Source of the DNA: Bacteroides luti
Lineage (GTDB): Bacteria; Bacteroidota; Bacteroidia; Bacteroidales; Bacteroidaceae
Direction of reading: 5' to 3'
DNA: 64,000 nucleotides
Assembly: GCF_900128905.1 (NCBI RefSeq)
Contig: NZ_FQTV01000004.1
Coordinates: 62,001 to 126,000, forward strand
Below, in pieces: positions 36,482 through 44,727 of the stretch; the first letter of the stretch is position 1, and the number at the start of each line of letters is the position of its first letter. A program made the translations under genes and the position numbers. Below the pieces are notes generated by a model. That model searched no databases, was not told the DNA's origin, and saw nothing but the letters and a program-made list of their open reading frames with translations.

Positions 36482-36660
36482 TAAGCTTGCGGAAAAATGA
36501 CCTCTATTTTTTGTTATTATAGGGGGTGAAACTAATTTTTCCGCAGCTTATAATCAGTTTGTTAACTCAAAAAGTAAAACGTATTGTCAGAAAACGACCT
36601 TATAAGTTGTCTCTCAAAACGAGACAGTCGAGTTAAAAAGTGTTTCATCACTCATTAATA
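36482..36660 (+). repeat. Structured repeat element, copy 1 (between convergent gene ends)
   Basis: A hairpin of 16 pairs with one bulged T is formed by 36482-36498 and 36535-36550 (core GCGGAAAAAT with ATTTTTCCGC). It encloses a second stem, CCTCTAT with ATAGGGG. Downstream are the blocks TAATCAGT (36551) and TCGAGTTAAAA (36628). All blocks recur with the same spacing in the copy at 43113, where the stem sequence differs but still pairs. It sits between the TraB-family and VOC genes, in a 344-bp interval otherwise without features. Confidence 0.7.
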
Positions 36661-36807
36661 ACACTTTATCCAGATACACTAAAAATTAAAAGAAGAGTTG
36701 ATGGCAATTAAACCCCAATAAATTAAAATCTAACAGGTTATCTTGCCCAGTTTATAAGGTTATATTTTTATTTATTCACCAAAGATTTTCAGAGCAAACG
36801 TTCTATT

Positions 36808-37203
36808 CTATACTTCCGCAGAAATCTCAATATAATTACCTTCAGGATCTAAAACTCCAGCTTCATAATAGCCATCTCCTGTTTTACGAGGTTCGCTGGC
36901 TATAATATAACCATCCGTCCGGAGTCGCTCCGTTAAACTATCAACCATTTCCTCATTACCAACTTCAATATCAAAGTGGGCAATACCTTTCATAAATCCA
37001 CGTTTTGCCGGTTCATTTACAATGTCCGGACGATTCATTAATTCTATTCGGCAATCTCCACCACCAAACGAAAGAAAATACGAAGTGTAGTTCTTTGACG
37101 GATTATGATATCGATTGTTACTTACACAATCAAAATAAGTTGTATAAAATGTGCGCATTGCTTCAATATCATCACACCAAATTGCGAAATGGTCTATTCT
37201 CAT
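36808..37203 (-). CDS. VOC (glyoxalase/bleomycin resistance) family protein
   Basis: 131 residues, one VOC unit pair. The start RIDHFAIWCDDIEAMRTFYT carries the first metal-ligand histidine, and the end YEAGVLDPEGNYIEISAE carries the last glutamate, the usual pattern for glyoxalase-fold metal sites. The middle GGGDCRIELMNRP supplies another conserved acidic position. The reaction is unknown. It starts four bases after the HxlR regulator stop and is co-transcribed with it. Confidence 0.85.
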   Translation of the reverse strand: MRIDHFAIWCDDIEAMRTFYTTYFDCVSNNRYHNPSKNYTSYFLSFGGGDCRIELMNRPDIVNEPAKRGFMKGIAHFDIEVGNEEMVDSLTERLRTDGYIIASEPRKTGDGYYEAGVLDPEGNYIEISAEV

Positions 37204-37207
37204 AATA

Positions 37208-37573
37208 CTATTCCACTTTTTTTATACGGTCATTCATTATACCATCCATATTTTCCATCGCCCAGGCTATAAGCATATTAATGTGAGGCAACAGAGACCG
37301 CCCCCTATCTGTAAGCGTATACTCAACTTTTGGCGGAACTTCCGCATAAACCTTTCTGCTTATAAAGCCATCCTCTTCCAGTGTGCGAAGCGTAGCAGTC
37401 AGCATCTTCTGTGAAATATCAGGGATGCAACGCTGCAATTCTTTAAACCGAGCAACTTCCTTCTCATGCAATATGTATAGCACAAGCATGGACCATTTAT
37501 CACTAATTCGTGAGAGAATGTTCCTAATAGGGCACATGGGATTAAAACTATCTGAAAGTTTGACTTTACTCAT
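37208..37573 (-). CDS. HxlR family winged-helix transcriptional regulator
   Basis: 121 residues. The family pattern is complete: CPIRNILSRISDKWSMLVLYILHE, then FKELQRCIPDISQKMLTATLRTLEEDGFISR (recognition helix and wing) and VEYTLTDRGRSLLPHI. HxlR regulators usually respond to redox stress, aldehydes or ligands and often control a divergent gene. Here a cupin gene is divergent and a VOC gene lies downstream in the same operon. Shared half-sites near both promoters suggest autoregulation. Confidence 0.92.
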   Translation of the reverse strand: MSKVKLSDSFNPMCPIRNILSRISDKWSMLVLYILHEKEVARFKELQRCIPDISQKMLTATLRTLEEDGFISRKVYAEVPPKVEYTLTDRGRSLLPHINMLIAWAMENMDGIMNDRIKKVE

Positions 37574-37595
37574 AAGCTATGTATTTTTAGCGCAG

Positions 37596-37603
37596 CAAAA
37601 GTA
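37596..37603 (-). promoter_or_regulatory. -7 box of the hxlR-VOC operon
   Basis: TACTTTTG on the minus strand matches TAnnTTTG, 22 bases before the hxlR start codon. The box is part of AGTTACTTTTG, which resembles the half-site of the operator at the divergent cupin promoter. Confidence 0.5.
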
Positions 37604-37740
37604 ACTAATAATATTAAATACAACGAATAATGAATCAGTCATTTACCTTCTAAAAATATTTTCAAAAAAAAGTACTCCGTAAGTTACTCGTTATCAACAA
37701 AGGTTTCATTGAGGTAACCATCTTACATGCAAGTACCTAC

Positions 37741-37787
37741 TTGACAATCATCTGTTTGATACTTACTTTTGTAACGTAAAAGTTAGT
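37741..37787 (+). promoter_or_regulatory. Cupin gene promoter overlapped by a probable HxlR operator
   Basis: A -33-like TTG (37741-37743), a 20-bp spacer and the -7 box TACTTTTG (37764-37771) form a Bacteroides promoter. The dyad ACTTACTTTT (37761-37770) with AAAAGTTAGT (37778-37787), one mismatch, covers the -7 box. A repressor bound there would block the polymerase. Assignment to the adjacent HxlR protein is inference. Confidence 0.6.
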
Positions 37788-37828
37788 TTAGCTTTTCATA
37801 ATTAGTATAAGAATCAATCAGTAAGAAA

Positions 37829-38278
37829 ATGAAAAAAGTAGAAAAAATTTCGGCAGCAGAAAATTATGCAGCTGTAACAATCGGCAATTTTGATCAGTTA
37901 AGTGAACATCTGTTTGTACTTGCTCCAGGTATAGAGATTCCAGGAAAAGTTTTTGTTGGCGAGTCAGTACAAAGTACTGGTACAGAAGTATCTTTTACAG
38001 TAGTTCCTGCGGGAGCAGGTGGTGATTTTCTTCATACTCACAAAACAAACGAAGAACTTTACATTGTATTAAAAGGTAGTGGAGAGTTTCAGGTTGATGG
38101 CAATCACTTTCCTATTTCAGAAGGTAGCGTAGTTAGAATATCACCTGATGGCAAACGTGCATGGAAAAATACCGGAAACACTCCGCTAACAATGATTTGT
38201 ATTCAAAGTAAAAACGGATCGTTGAAAGATTTAGGAGTAACAGATGGGGTTATGCTGAAAGAAAAAATTAATTGGTAA
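37829..38278 (+). CDS. Cupin domain protein divergent from hxlR
   Basis: 149 residues, one cupin barrel. The first motif region is GAGGDFLHTHKTNEELYIVLKGSGEF, holding the two histidines and the glutamate of the metal site. The second is EGSVVRISPDGKRAWKNTGNTPLTMICI. Its promoter is overlapped by a dyad that is probably bound by the divergent HxlR regulator, so it is likely induced by the regulator's signal. The substrate is unknown; detoxification of a reactive compound together with the VOC protein is a contextual guess. Confidence 0.8.
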   Translation: MKKVEKISAAENYAAVTIGNFDQLSEHLFVLAPGIEIPGKVFVGESVQSTGTEVSFTVVPAGAGGDFLHTHKTNEELYIVLKGSGEFQVDGNHFPISEGSVVRISPDGKRAWKNTGNTPLTMICIQSKNGSLKDLGVTDGVMLKEKINW

Positions 38279-38353
38279 CATAAATTTCCGGTAAATCTGA
38301 TTATTATAATAGCAAATGCCCTCATAATAAAGAGAATAAATTTCTCTAAAATA

Positions 38354-38385
38354 TTTGTCCAATTAAAATAGAATAAGTAATTTTG
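38354..38385 (+). promoter_or_regulatory. Promoter of rplU-rpmA
   Basis: TTTG (38354-38357), a 20-bp spacer and TAATTTTG (38378-38385) match the Bacteroides -33 and -7 consensus with ideal spacing. About 85 bases of leader follow, including CCGCGCGG and TTCCGGA palindromes that could take part in ribosomal-protein leader control. Confidence 0.7.
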
Positions 38386-38474
38386 TGCCCTAATTAGTCC
38401 GCGCGGGTAAATAAGAGATGTTAAATGATTAAGATCCACCTTCCGGAGAGAACCTGTATAACAAAATATAACAG

Positions 38475-38792
38475 ATGTACGTAATTGTAGAAATTAACGG
38501 CCAGCAATTTAAAGCAGAAGCTGGAAAAAGAATGTATGTTCATCACATACAAGACGCTGAAAACGGAGCGACTGTAGAATTTGACAAAGTATTGTTAGTT
38601 GACAAAGATGGCGCAGTGACTGTAGGAGCCCCAACAGTAGAAGGTGCAAAAGTAGTATGCGAAGTAGTTTCTCACCTTGTAAAAGGCGACAAAGTAATCG
38701 TATTCCACAAGAAGAGAAGAAAAGGTTACAGAAAACGTAACGGTCACCGTCAACAATTTACAGAGTTAAACATTAAAGAAGTAGTAGCTTAA
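38475..38792 (+). CDS. rplU: 50S ribosomal protein L21
   Basis: 105 residues, full length. [25 protein letters not shown] at the start and [20 protein letters not shown] near the end are typical of bL21. It binds 23S rRNA in the large subunit. It is followed 22 bases later by rpmA, the usual rplU-rpmA operon. Confidence 0.98.
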   Translation: MYVIVEINGQQFKAEAGKRMYVHHIQDAENGATVEFDKVLLVDKDGAVTVGAPTVEGAKVVCEVVSHLVKGDKVIVFHKKRRKGYRKRNGHRQQFTELNIKEVVA

Positions 38793-38814
38793 TCAATTAA
38801 ATTTTTAAGAAGAA

Positions 38815-39084
38815 ATGGCACATAAGAAAGGTGTCGGTAGTTCTAAGAACGGCCGCGAATCACATAGCAAACGATTAGGCGTAAAAGTATATGGTGGACA
38901 AACTTGCAAAGCTGGTAATATCATCATTCGCCAAAGAGGTACAGAACATCACCCAGGTTTAAACATGGGTATGGGTAAAGATCACACACTTTACGCATTA
39001 GTTGATGGTGTTGTAACATTCAAGAAAGGAAGATTAGATCGTTCATACGTATCTATCATCCCTGCTGAAACAACAGAAGCATAA
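38815..39084 (+). CDS. rpmA: 50S ribosomal protein L27
   Basis: 89 residues. [20 protein letters not shown] followed by LGVKVYGGQ and [21 protein letters not shown] identifies bL27, whose N-terminus reaches the peptidyl transferase centre. The N-terminus starts directly as MAHKKG with no cleavable extension of the kind found in Firmicutes. A strong terminator follows. Confidence 0.98.
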   Translation: MAHKKGVGSSKNGRESHSKRLGVKVYGGQTCKAGNIIIRQRGTEHHPGLNMGMGKDHTLYALVDGVVTFKKGRLDRSYVSIIPAETTEA

Positions 39085-39110
39085 CAACGATTTTTGTTTC
39101 AAATAAAAAA

Positions 39111-39146
39111 AAGTTCCTGTAACATTCGTTGCAGGAACTTTTTTTA
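39111..39146 (+). terminator. Terminator of rplU-rpmA
   Basis: AAGTTCCTGTAAC and GTTGCAGGAACTT pair around an ATTC loop, followed by a T run ending near 39146. An A-tract precedes the stem. Confidence 0.9.
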
Positions 39147-39196
39147 TTATTTAAAGGATTAAAAAGATTATAATATCATCTTATCTTATTTTTATT

Positions 39197-39204
39197 TATC
39201 TTTG
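39197..39204 (+). promoter_or_regulatory. -7 box of serS
   Basis: TATCTTTG matches TAnnTTTG, 38 bases before the serS start. No clear -33 TTTG is present at the expected distance. Confidence 0.45.
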
Positions 39205-39242
39205 TGGCTCTAAATAAAAAAACTATAAAAACAGTATAAGAT

Positions 39243-40517
39243 ATGCTTACACTTAAAGTAATTACAGAAAAGACCGACGAGGTTCTTCGTGGTCTGGAAA
39301 AGAAACACTTTAAAGGCGCACAGGAAGCCATAGATAAAGTGCTGGAGTTAGATAAAAAAAGACGTACTGCACAAAATGAGCTGGATAAGAATCTTGCCGA
39401 AGTAAATACTCTCTCGAAATCCATTGGTAAACTAATGAAGGAAGGGAATAAAGAAGAAGCAGAATCGGCGCGCACAAAAGTAAGCGAAATCAAAGAGGGA
39501 AACAAAGCTTTGGAAACAGCAATGAACGAAGCTGCAGAAGAACTTCAGGTTCTGCTTTGCACAATCCCTAACCTACCCCACTCTTCAGTTCCTGAAGGCT
39601 ATGGCGCCGACGACAACAAAGTAGAGAAAATGGGTGGTGTTACTCCCGAACTTCCTGCAGATGCAGTTCCACACTGGGATCTTTGCAAGAAATATGATTT
39701 GATTGACTTCGAACTTGGAGTTAAAATTGCAGGTGCAGGTTTTCCTGTTTACAAAGGAAAAGGTGCTCGCCTTCAAAGAGCTTTAATTAACTTCTTCCTT
39801 GATGAAGCCCGTAACGCAGGTTACCTGGAAATTGAGCCTCCTTATGTAGTAAATGCAGCTTCCGGTTACGGAACAGGACAGTTACCTGACAAAGAAGGCC
39901 AGATGTATCATGATAATCAGGATGATTTATACTTAATCCCTACAGCAGAAGTTCCTGTAACAAACATCTACAGAGATGTAATCCTTACAGACAACGAACT
40001 ACCTGTTAAGAACTGTGCATACTCTGCATGTTTCCGCCGCGAAGCTGGTTCTTATGGAAAAGATGTAAGAGGATTAAACCGTTTGCACCAGTTCAACAAA
40101 GTAGAAATTGTTCGCATAGATAAGCCTGAACATTCTTACGATTCACTGAAAGAAATGATTGCTCACGTAGAAAATCTGGTTAACAAACTGGAATTACCTT
40201 ATCGTATTCTTCGTCTTTGCGGAGGTGATATGAGCTTCACTTCAGCCATTACATTCGACTTTGAAGTATTCTCAGCAGCACAACAACGTTGGTTGGAAGT
40301 TAGTTCTGTATCCAACTTTGAATCATACCAGGCTAACCGTCTGAAATGTCGCTACCGTACAGGAGACAAGAAGACAGAACTTTGCCACACACTGAATGGT
40401 AGTGCTTTAGCTTTACCACGAATCGTAGCTGCCCTACTTGAAAACAATCAAACTCCGGAAGGCATTCGCATACCAAAAGCATTGGTTCCTTATACCGGAT
40501 TTGATATCATCGACTAA
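39243..40517 (+). CDS. serS: Seryl-tRNA synthetase
   Basis: 424 residues. The N-terminal coiled-coil arm that holds the tRNA (about 30-100, rich in KRRTAQNELDKNLAEVNTL) precedes the class II catalytic core. Motif 2 is ACFRREAGSYGKDVRGLNRLHQF, and motif 3 NGSALALPRIVAALLENNQ. It charges tRNA-Ser in the cytoplasm. It is a single gene with its own -7 box and terminator. Confidence 0.97.
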   Translation: MLTLKVITEKTDEVLRGLEKKHFKGAQEAIDKVLELDKKRRTAQNELDKNLAEVNTLSKSIGKLMKEGNKEEAESARTKVSEIKEGNKALETAMNEAAEELQVLLCTIPNLPHSSVPEGYGADDNKVEKMGGVTPELPADAVPHWDLCKKYDLIDFELGVKIAGAGFPVYKGKGARLQRALINFFLDEARNAGYLEIEPPYVVNAASGYGTGQLPDKEGQMYHDNQDDLYLIPTAEVPVTNIYRDVILTDNELPVKNCAYSACFRREAGSYGKDVRGLNRLHQFNKVEIVRIDKPEHSYDSLKEMIAHVENLVNKLELPYRILRLCGGDMSFTSAITFDFEVFSAAQQRWLEVSSVSNFESYQANRLKCRYRTGDKKTELCHTLNGSALALPRIVAALLENNQTPEGIRIPKALVPYTGFDIID

Positions 40518-40550
40518 GTAATCCCCCAAAAGGGAATTAAATAAGCATAA

Positions 40551-40598
40551 ACCAGAGCGTTTCCTATGTTAAGTGTAGTGAAACGCTCTGGTTTTTTT
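40551..40598 (+). terminator. Terminator of serS
   Basis: ACCAGAGCGTTTC (40551-40563) pairs exactly with GAAACGCTCTGGT (40580-40592), followed by seven Ts. Confidence 0.9.
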
Positions 40599-40696
40599 AT
40601 AGTCATAGTTTTGAAATGAAAAACAATAAGATTACCTTTGCCAATACCGACATACTGAAATTACAAGTCTAATATAAATATCATATTTCTACTTTT

Positions 40697-42991
40697 ATGA
40701 ATAAAATAATTAATAAAGAACACTTCTCAGAGAAAGTCTTTAAGCTGGAAATTGAAGCACCATTGATTGCTCGCTCCCGCAAAGCAGGACATTTCGTAAT
40801 TGTCCGCGTTGGAGAAAAAGGCGAACGCATGCCATTAACCATTGCCGGAGCAGACCTAAACAAAGGAACTATCACTCTCGTTGTCCAGGAAGTGGGACTT
40901 TCTTCGACAAAACTATGTAATCTTGAAGTTGGAGAATATATTACTGACGTAGTAGGTCCATTAGGACAGGCAACTCACATTGAAAACTTCGGAACTGTGG
41001 TTTGTGCTGGTGGTGGTGTAGGTATAGCTCCTCTTCTACCAATTGTTCAGGCATTAAAGGCTGCAGGCAACAAGGTTATAACTGTTCTTGCCGGACGTAC
41101 AAAAGAACTTATCATTCTTGAAAAAGAGATGCGCGAAAGTTCTGATGAAGTAATCATTATGACCGACGACGGTTCTTACGGTAATAAAGGTGTAGTTACA
41201 GTTGGCGTTGAGGAAGTGCTTCTTCGTGAAAAGGTAGATAAATGCTTTACTATCGGACCGGCAGTAATGATGAAGTTCGTTTCTTTATTAACTAAAAAAT
41301 ATGAAGTTCCTACTGAAGCTTCTCTGAATACTATAATGGTAGACGGAACTGGTATGTGTGGAGCATGCCGTGTAACTGTAGGAGGAAAAACTAAGTTTGT
41401 TTGCGTAGATGGTCCTGAGTTTGATGCTCATCAGGTAGACTTTGACGGAATGATTAAACGTATGAGTGCCTTCAAGGATGCTGAAAAAGAAGAAATCAAG
41501 AAGTTAGGATCACCAAAATGCGAGATTACCAAAAGTCAGCATGCCGAAGACCGCACTGCACCATGGCGTGAAGAATTGCGTAAAAGCATGAAAGCAAAAG
41601 AACGTACCGATATTTCACGCGTTCACATGAACGAACTTGATCCTGAATATCGTTCACACAACCGTGAAGAAGTAAACCAGGGCTTAACCATGGAGCAAGC
41701 ACAACAAGAAGCAAAACGCTGCCTTGACTGTGTTAATCCTGGTTGTATAACTGGCTGTCCGGTTGAAATCAATATACCTAAGTTTATTAAAAACATAGAA
41801 CGTGGAGAAGTGCTAGAAGCAGCCAGAACTCTTAAAGAAACAAGCGCGCTTCCAGCAGTATGCGGTCGTGTTTGTCCACAGGAGAAACAGTGCGAATCAA
41901 AATGTATCTACGTTCAGAAAATGAATAAAGAAGCTGTTGCCATTGGTCACCTAGAACGCTTTGCTGCCGATTTCGAAAGAGAAAGCGGACAAATTTCAGT
42001 TCCAGATTTAGATGAAAGCAACGGAATTAAAATAGCAGTTATCGGCTCCGGTCCTTCCGGACTCTCTTTTGCCGGAGATATGGCTAAGCTGGGATATGAT
42101 GTAACTGTATTCGAAGCATTACACGAAATTGGAGGAGTACTTAAATATGGTATTCCTGAATTCCGTTTACCAAATAATATTGTCGATGTAGAAATCAATA
42201 ACCTCGAAAAGATGGGAGTTGCTTTCGAGAAAGACTGTATTGTTGGAAAAACTATCACTGTAGAAGAATTAAAGGAAAAAGGATTTAAAGGTTTCTATGT
42301 TGCATCAGGTGCCGGACTTCCTAACTTTATGAATATACCAGGCGAAAACTCACTGAACATTCTTTCATCTAACGAGTATCTTACACGCGTTAATCTTATG
42401 GATGCTGCAAATCCGGAATCGGATACTCCTGTAGCTTTCGGTAAGAACGTAGCTGTAATTGGCGGAGGTAATACTGCAATGGACTCTGTACGTACTGCAA
42501 AACGTTTGGGAGCAGAACGCGCCATGATTATTTACCGTCGTTCGGAAGAAGAAATGCCAGCTCGTCTAGAAGAAGTTAAGCATGCAAAAGAAGAAGGTAT
42601 TGAATTCCTTACTTTACATAACCCTATTGAATACATTGCCGACGAACGTGGATTTGTTAAGCAGGTAGTTCTTCAGAAAATGGAACTTGGCGAACCAGAT
42701 GCATCCGGCCGTCGCAGCCCGGTTGCCATACCAGGTGCAACTGAAACAATCGACATCGACCTTGCTATTGTCAGTGTAGGTGTATCTCCTAACCCAATTG
42801 TTCCAAGTTCAATTAAAGGACTGGAAACAGGAAGAAAAGGAACAATCAATGTAAACGATGAAATGGAATCATCAATTCCAATGATTTTTGCAGGAGGAGA
42901 TATTGTACGAGGCGGAGCAACCGTAATTCTTGCTATGGGTGATGGTCGTAAAGCTGCAGCAGCAATGGATCAGAAATTCAAAAACAAATAA
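40697..42991 (+). CDS. Fused NfnA/NfnB-type ferredoxin-NADP reductase / GltD-like protein
   Basis: 764 residues, two proteins in one chain. Residues 1-270 resemble the dihydroorotate dehydrogenase electron-transfer subunit or NfnA, with FAD/NAD domains and a [2Fe-2S] cysteine set in GTGMCGACRVTV (from about 218). Residues about 300-764 resemble the glutamate synthase small subunit or NfnB, with [4Fe-4S] cysteines in CLDCVNPGCITGCPVEINIP and two dinucleotide folds (GSGPSGLSFAGDMAK; GGGNTAMDSVRTAKR). Separate NfnA and NfnB form a flavin-bifurcating transhydrogenase between NADH, NADPH and ferredoxin. The fusion is usual in Bacteroides; activity here is inferred. Confidence 0.9.
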   Translation: MNKIINKEHFSEKVFKLEIEAPLIARSRKAGHFVIVRVGEKGERMPLTIAGADLNKGTITLVVQEVGLSSTKLCNLEVGEYITDVVGPLGQATHIENFGTVVCAGGGVGIAPLLPIVQALKAAGNKVITVLAGRTKELIILEKEMRESSDEVIIMTDDGSYGNKGVVTVGVEEVLLREKVDKCFTIGPAVMMKFVSLLTKKYEVPTEASLNTIMVDGTGMCGACRVTVGGKTKFVCVDGPEFDAHQVDFDGMIKRMSAFKDAEKEEIKKLGSPKCEITKSQHAEDRTAPWREELRKSMKAKERTDISRVHMNELDPEYRSHNREEVNQGLTMEQAQQEAKRCLDCVNPGCITGCPVEINIPKFIKNIERGEVLEAARTLKETSALPAVCGRVCPQEKQCESKCIYVQKMNKEAVAIGHLERFAADFERESGQISVPDLDESNGIKIAVIGSGPSGLSFAGDMAKLGYDVTVFEALHEIGGVLKYGIPEFRLPNNIVDVEINNLEKMGVAFEKDCIVGKTITVEELKEKGFKGFYVASGAGLPNFMNIPGENSLNILSSNEYLTRVNLMDAANPESDTPVAFGKNVAVIGGGNTAMDSVRTAKRLGAERAMIIYRRSEEEMPARLEEVKHAKEEGIEFLTLHNPIEYIADERGFVKQVVLQKMELGEPDASGRRSPVAIPGATETIDIDLAIVSVGVSPNPIVPSSIKGLETGRKGTINVNDEMESSIPMIFAGGDIVRGGATVILAMGDGRKAAAAMDQKFKNK

Positions 42992-43022
42992 CTTGCATAA
43001 AGCATTTCAACTTATATAACCG

Positions 43023-43056
43023 AAAGGCCGGATTTGAAAAAGTCTGGCCTTTTTTA
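43023..43056 (+). terminator. Terminator of the nfnAB-like gene
   Basis: AAAGGCCGGA (43023-43032) and TCTGGCCTTT (43043-43052) pair with one G-T contact, followed by Ts. Confidence 0.85.
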
Positions 43057-43112
43057 TTGGATAAACGTTAGGTCTACAAATATTCACGGCCGACTGATAA
43101 GTGCTAGTTTAA

Positions 43113-43290
43113 AGTGCGCGGGCAACCATGCCATTTTTTTGTTTTCTTACGGGGTGAGATAAAAATGCCCGCGCCTAATAATCAGTATATTATCTTTAAA
43201 AATAAAATAGTAAGACAGAAAAGCTGGCGAAACATTATCATTCATAGAGTCTTTTTCGAGTTAAAATGTGTTATACAACTGATTATCAAT
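43113..43290 (+). repeat. Structured repeat element, copy 2 (between convergent gene ends)
   Basis: GCGCGGGCA (43116-43124) pairs exactly with TGCCCGCGC (43166-43174). The loop holds TTTTTTGTT (43135) and GGGGTGA (43151); downstream blocks are TAATCAGT (43179) and TCGAGTTAAAA (43256). Distances between these blocks (16, 28 and 77 bp) equal those of copy 1 at 36482. The 440-bp interval 42992-43432 otherwise has only the terminator above. A 70-codon frame through the element has no coding character. Confidence 0.7.
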
Positions 43291-43432
43291 AATATTTTCT
43301 TCTCAATTTTATGCCCATTTGAATAAAATACCTCCTAAAATCATCTTATTTAAAACCGATTATAGATTTGTTAACATATTGATATTTTATTATTATACGT
43401 TATATACGAGCGAAACGAATATTGGGTTATAA

Positions 43433-43801
43433 TTACTTCATAAAAACAAAATAAACAGCCATTACCAGACAAGCTCCTGCAGCTACATGGTTCCAGTGCA
43501 AAGATTCACCTTTAAATAACATGGTAGAAAACACCGTAAAAACAATAAGAGTAATCACCTCCTGCACAACCTTTAATTGCATCAGACTAAAAGGACCACC
43601 ATTTCCATTAAATCCTAACCGATTGGCTGGAACCTGACACATATATTCGGCCAAAGCAATACTCCACGAAAATATGATAACTCCTATTAAAGGCCAGTTA
43701 CTAATAACCTTATCTTCCTGCAATTTTAAATGGCCATACCAGGCAAACGTCATAAATATATTCGATATAACCAAAAGTAAAATAGAATAAAAACCTTGCA
43801 T
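43433..43801 (-). CDS. DUF486 family small membrane protein
   Basis: 122 residues with four hydrophobic segments (about 4-22, 35-53, 73-95, 102-120). Conserved blocks are NIFMTFAWYGHLK, FSWSIALAEYMCQVPANRLGF and QLKVVQEVITLIVFTVFS, all hallmarks of DUF486. The fold resembles the small multidrug resistance/EamA group, but transport has not been shown. It follows the TtcA-like gene by 26 bases. Confidence 0.88.
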   Translation of the reverse strand: MQGFYSILLLVISNIFMTFAWYGHLKLQEDKVISNWPLIGVIIFSWSIALAEYMCQVPANRLGFNGNGGPFSLMQLKVVQEVITLIVFTVFSTMLFKGESLHWNHVAAGACLVMAVYFVFMK

Positions 43802-43827
43802 AATTTTAAATATTAAAATACACTATA

Positions 43828-44574
43828 TTAAATACCCGTTTCAGGCAATAAATCAGTCTGTATATTGTTCATACTTCCCCAAAGACTGTAACGAGCCTCC
43901 GGATTCATTTTTTCGAATAAGCGAAGCACTTCTTTCATATCCGAACGGTGAGAATCAACCTCATACGGACAATTCTTTTTCTGCTTCTTAAAGTTCCTCA
44001 CTCCGGCCAGAGCAATAAGATCCGCTTCAGGAATAAGGCACATTGGGCGGATTATTGTCATATCAAACTTTCTCATCATAAGTTTCGGAGGCATACTACT
44101 GAACGCTCCCTGAAAAACCTGATTCATCAGCAGCGTTTCCAGAATATCATCCATATGGTGACCTAATGCAATTTTATTGCAGCCTTGTTCCTTAGCCACT
44201 GTAAAAAGAGCTTTCCGTCTGTTCCATGAACAAAGAAAACAAGGAGACTTACGAGTATCAGTCGATGCATCAAAAGAAGTTTCGCTATACACAAAAGGAA
44301 TACCAAATGATTCGGCATAATTTTTCAGATACTCCACATCCGAGTGATAAGGAATGTTAGTCATGGCAATATATGCTGCCACAACAGAAAAGCGAGGTTT
44401 AAATATCTTTGAACGTCGACCAAGAAGTTCCAATAATGCCAGAGAATCTTTCCCTCCGGAAAGTCCTACAAGGATTTTATCACCTTCGTCAATCAAACGA
44501 TATTTCACAACCCCCTTATTAAACCGTGTTTCTACACGTCTATAAATCTTTTCTTCTTCTGTAAACTGCGCCAT
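43828..44574 (-). CDS. TtcA/TilS-like ATP-binding tRNA-modifying protein
   Basis: 248 residues from the ATG at 44574; a GTG 18 bases upstream would lie in the -7 box and is rejected. The PP-loop SGGKDS is at 39-44. CFLCSWNRRKALF supplies the two cysteines and IALGHHMDDILETLLMN the second conserved block, matching TtcA, which thiolates cytidine 32 of tRNA with an Fe-S cluster. The usual TtcA pair of CxxC motifs is represented once here (CFLC), so the exact substrate may differ. It is co-transcribed with the DUF486 gene. Confidence 0.82.
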   Translation of the reverse strand: MAQFTEEEKIYRRVETRFNKGVVKYRLIDEGDKILVGLSGGKDSLALLELLGRRSKIFKPRFSVVAAYIAMTNIPYHSDVEYLKNYAESFGIPFVYSETSFDASTDTRKSPCFLCSWNRRKALFTVAKEQGCNKIALGHHMDDILETLLMNQVFQGAFSSMPPKLMMRKFDMTIIRPMCLIPEADLIALAGVRNFKKQKKNCPYEVDSHRSDMKEVLRLFEKMNPEARYSLWGSMNNIQTDLLPETGI

Positions 44575-44591
44575 ATTCTTTAAATTGGGCA

Positions 44592-44599
44592 CAAAATTA
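44592..44599 (-). promoter_or_regulatory. -7 box of the TtcA-like gene
   Basis: TAATTTTG on the minus strand is followed by TGCCC, so the 13-mer TAATTTTGTGCCC is identical to that at the rplU promoter (38378). The start codon lies only 17 bases downstream, so the leader is very short. Confidence 0.55.
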
Positions 44600-44694
44600 C
44601 ATGAAACCAGATGAATAAATACAGCAAAATAATCTTTTAAAGAAGAATTAACATAATAGCATATTTGTAATTCGTATAATAACTAAAAACTTTG

Positions 44695-44702
44695 TACTTT
44701 TG
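44695..44702 (+). promoter_or_regulatory. -7 box of the TPR/propeller protein gene
   Basis: TACTTTTG matches TAnnTTTG, 25 bases before the start codon at 44728. No well-spaced -33 box is seen. Confidence 0.45.
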
Positions 44703-44727
44703 AAGTTCTTAATTTAACGAAACTAGC

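Noticed and set aside
43114-43326. 70-codon frame
   Set aside because: It lies across the structured repeat element and shows no protein character.
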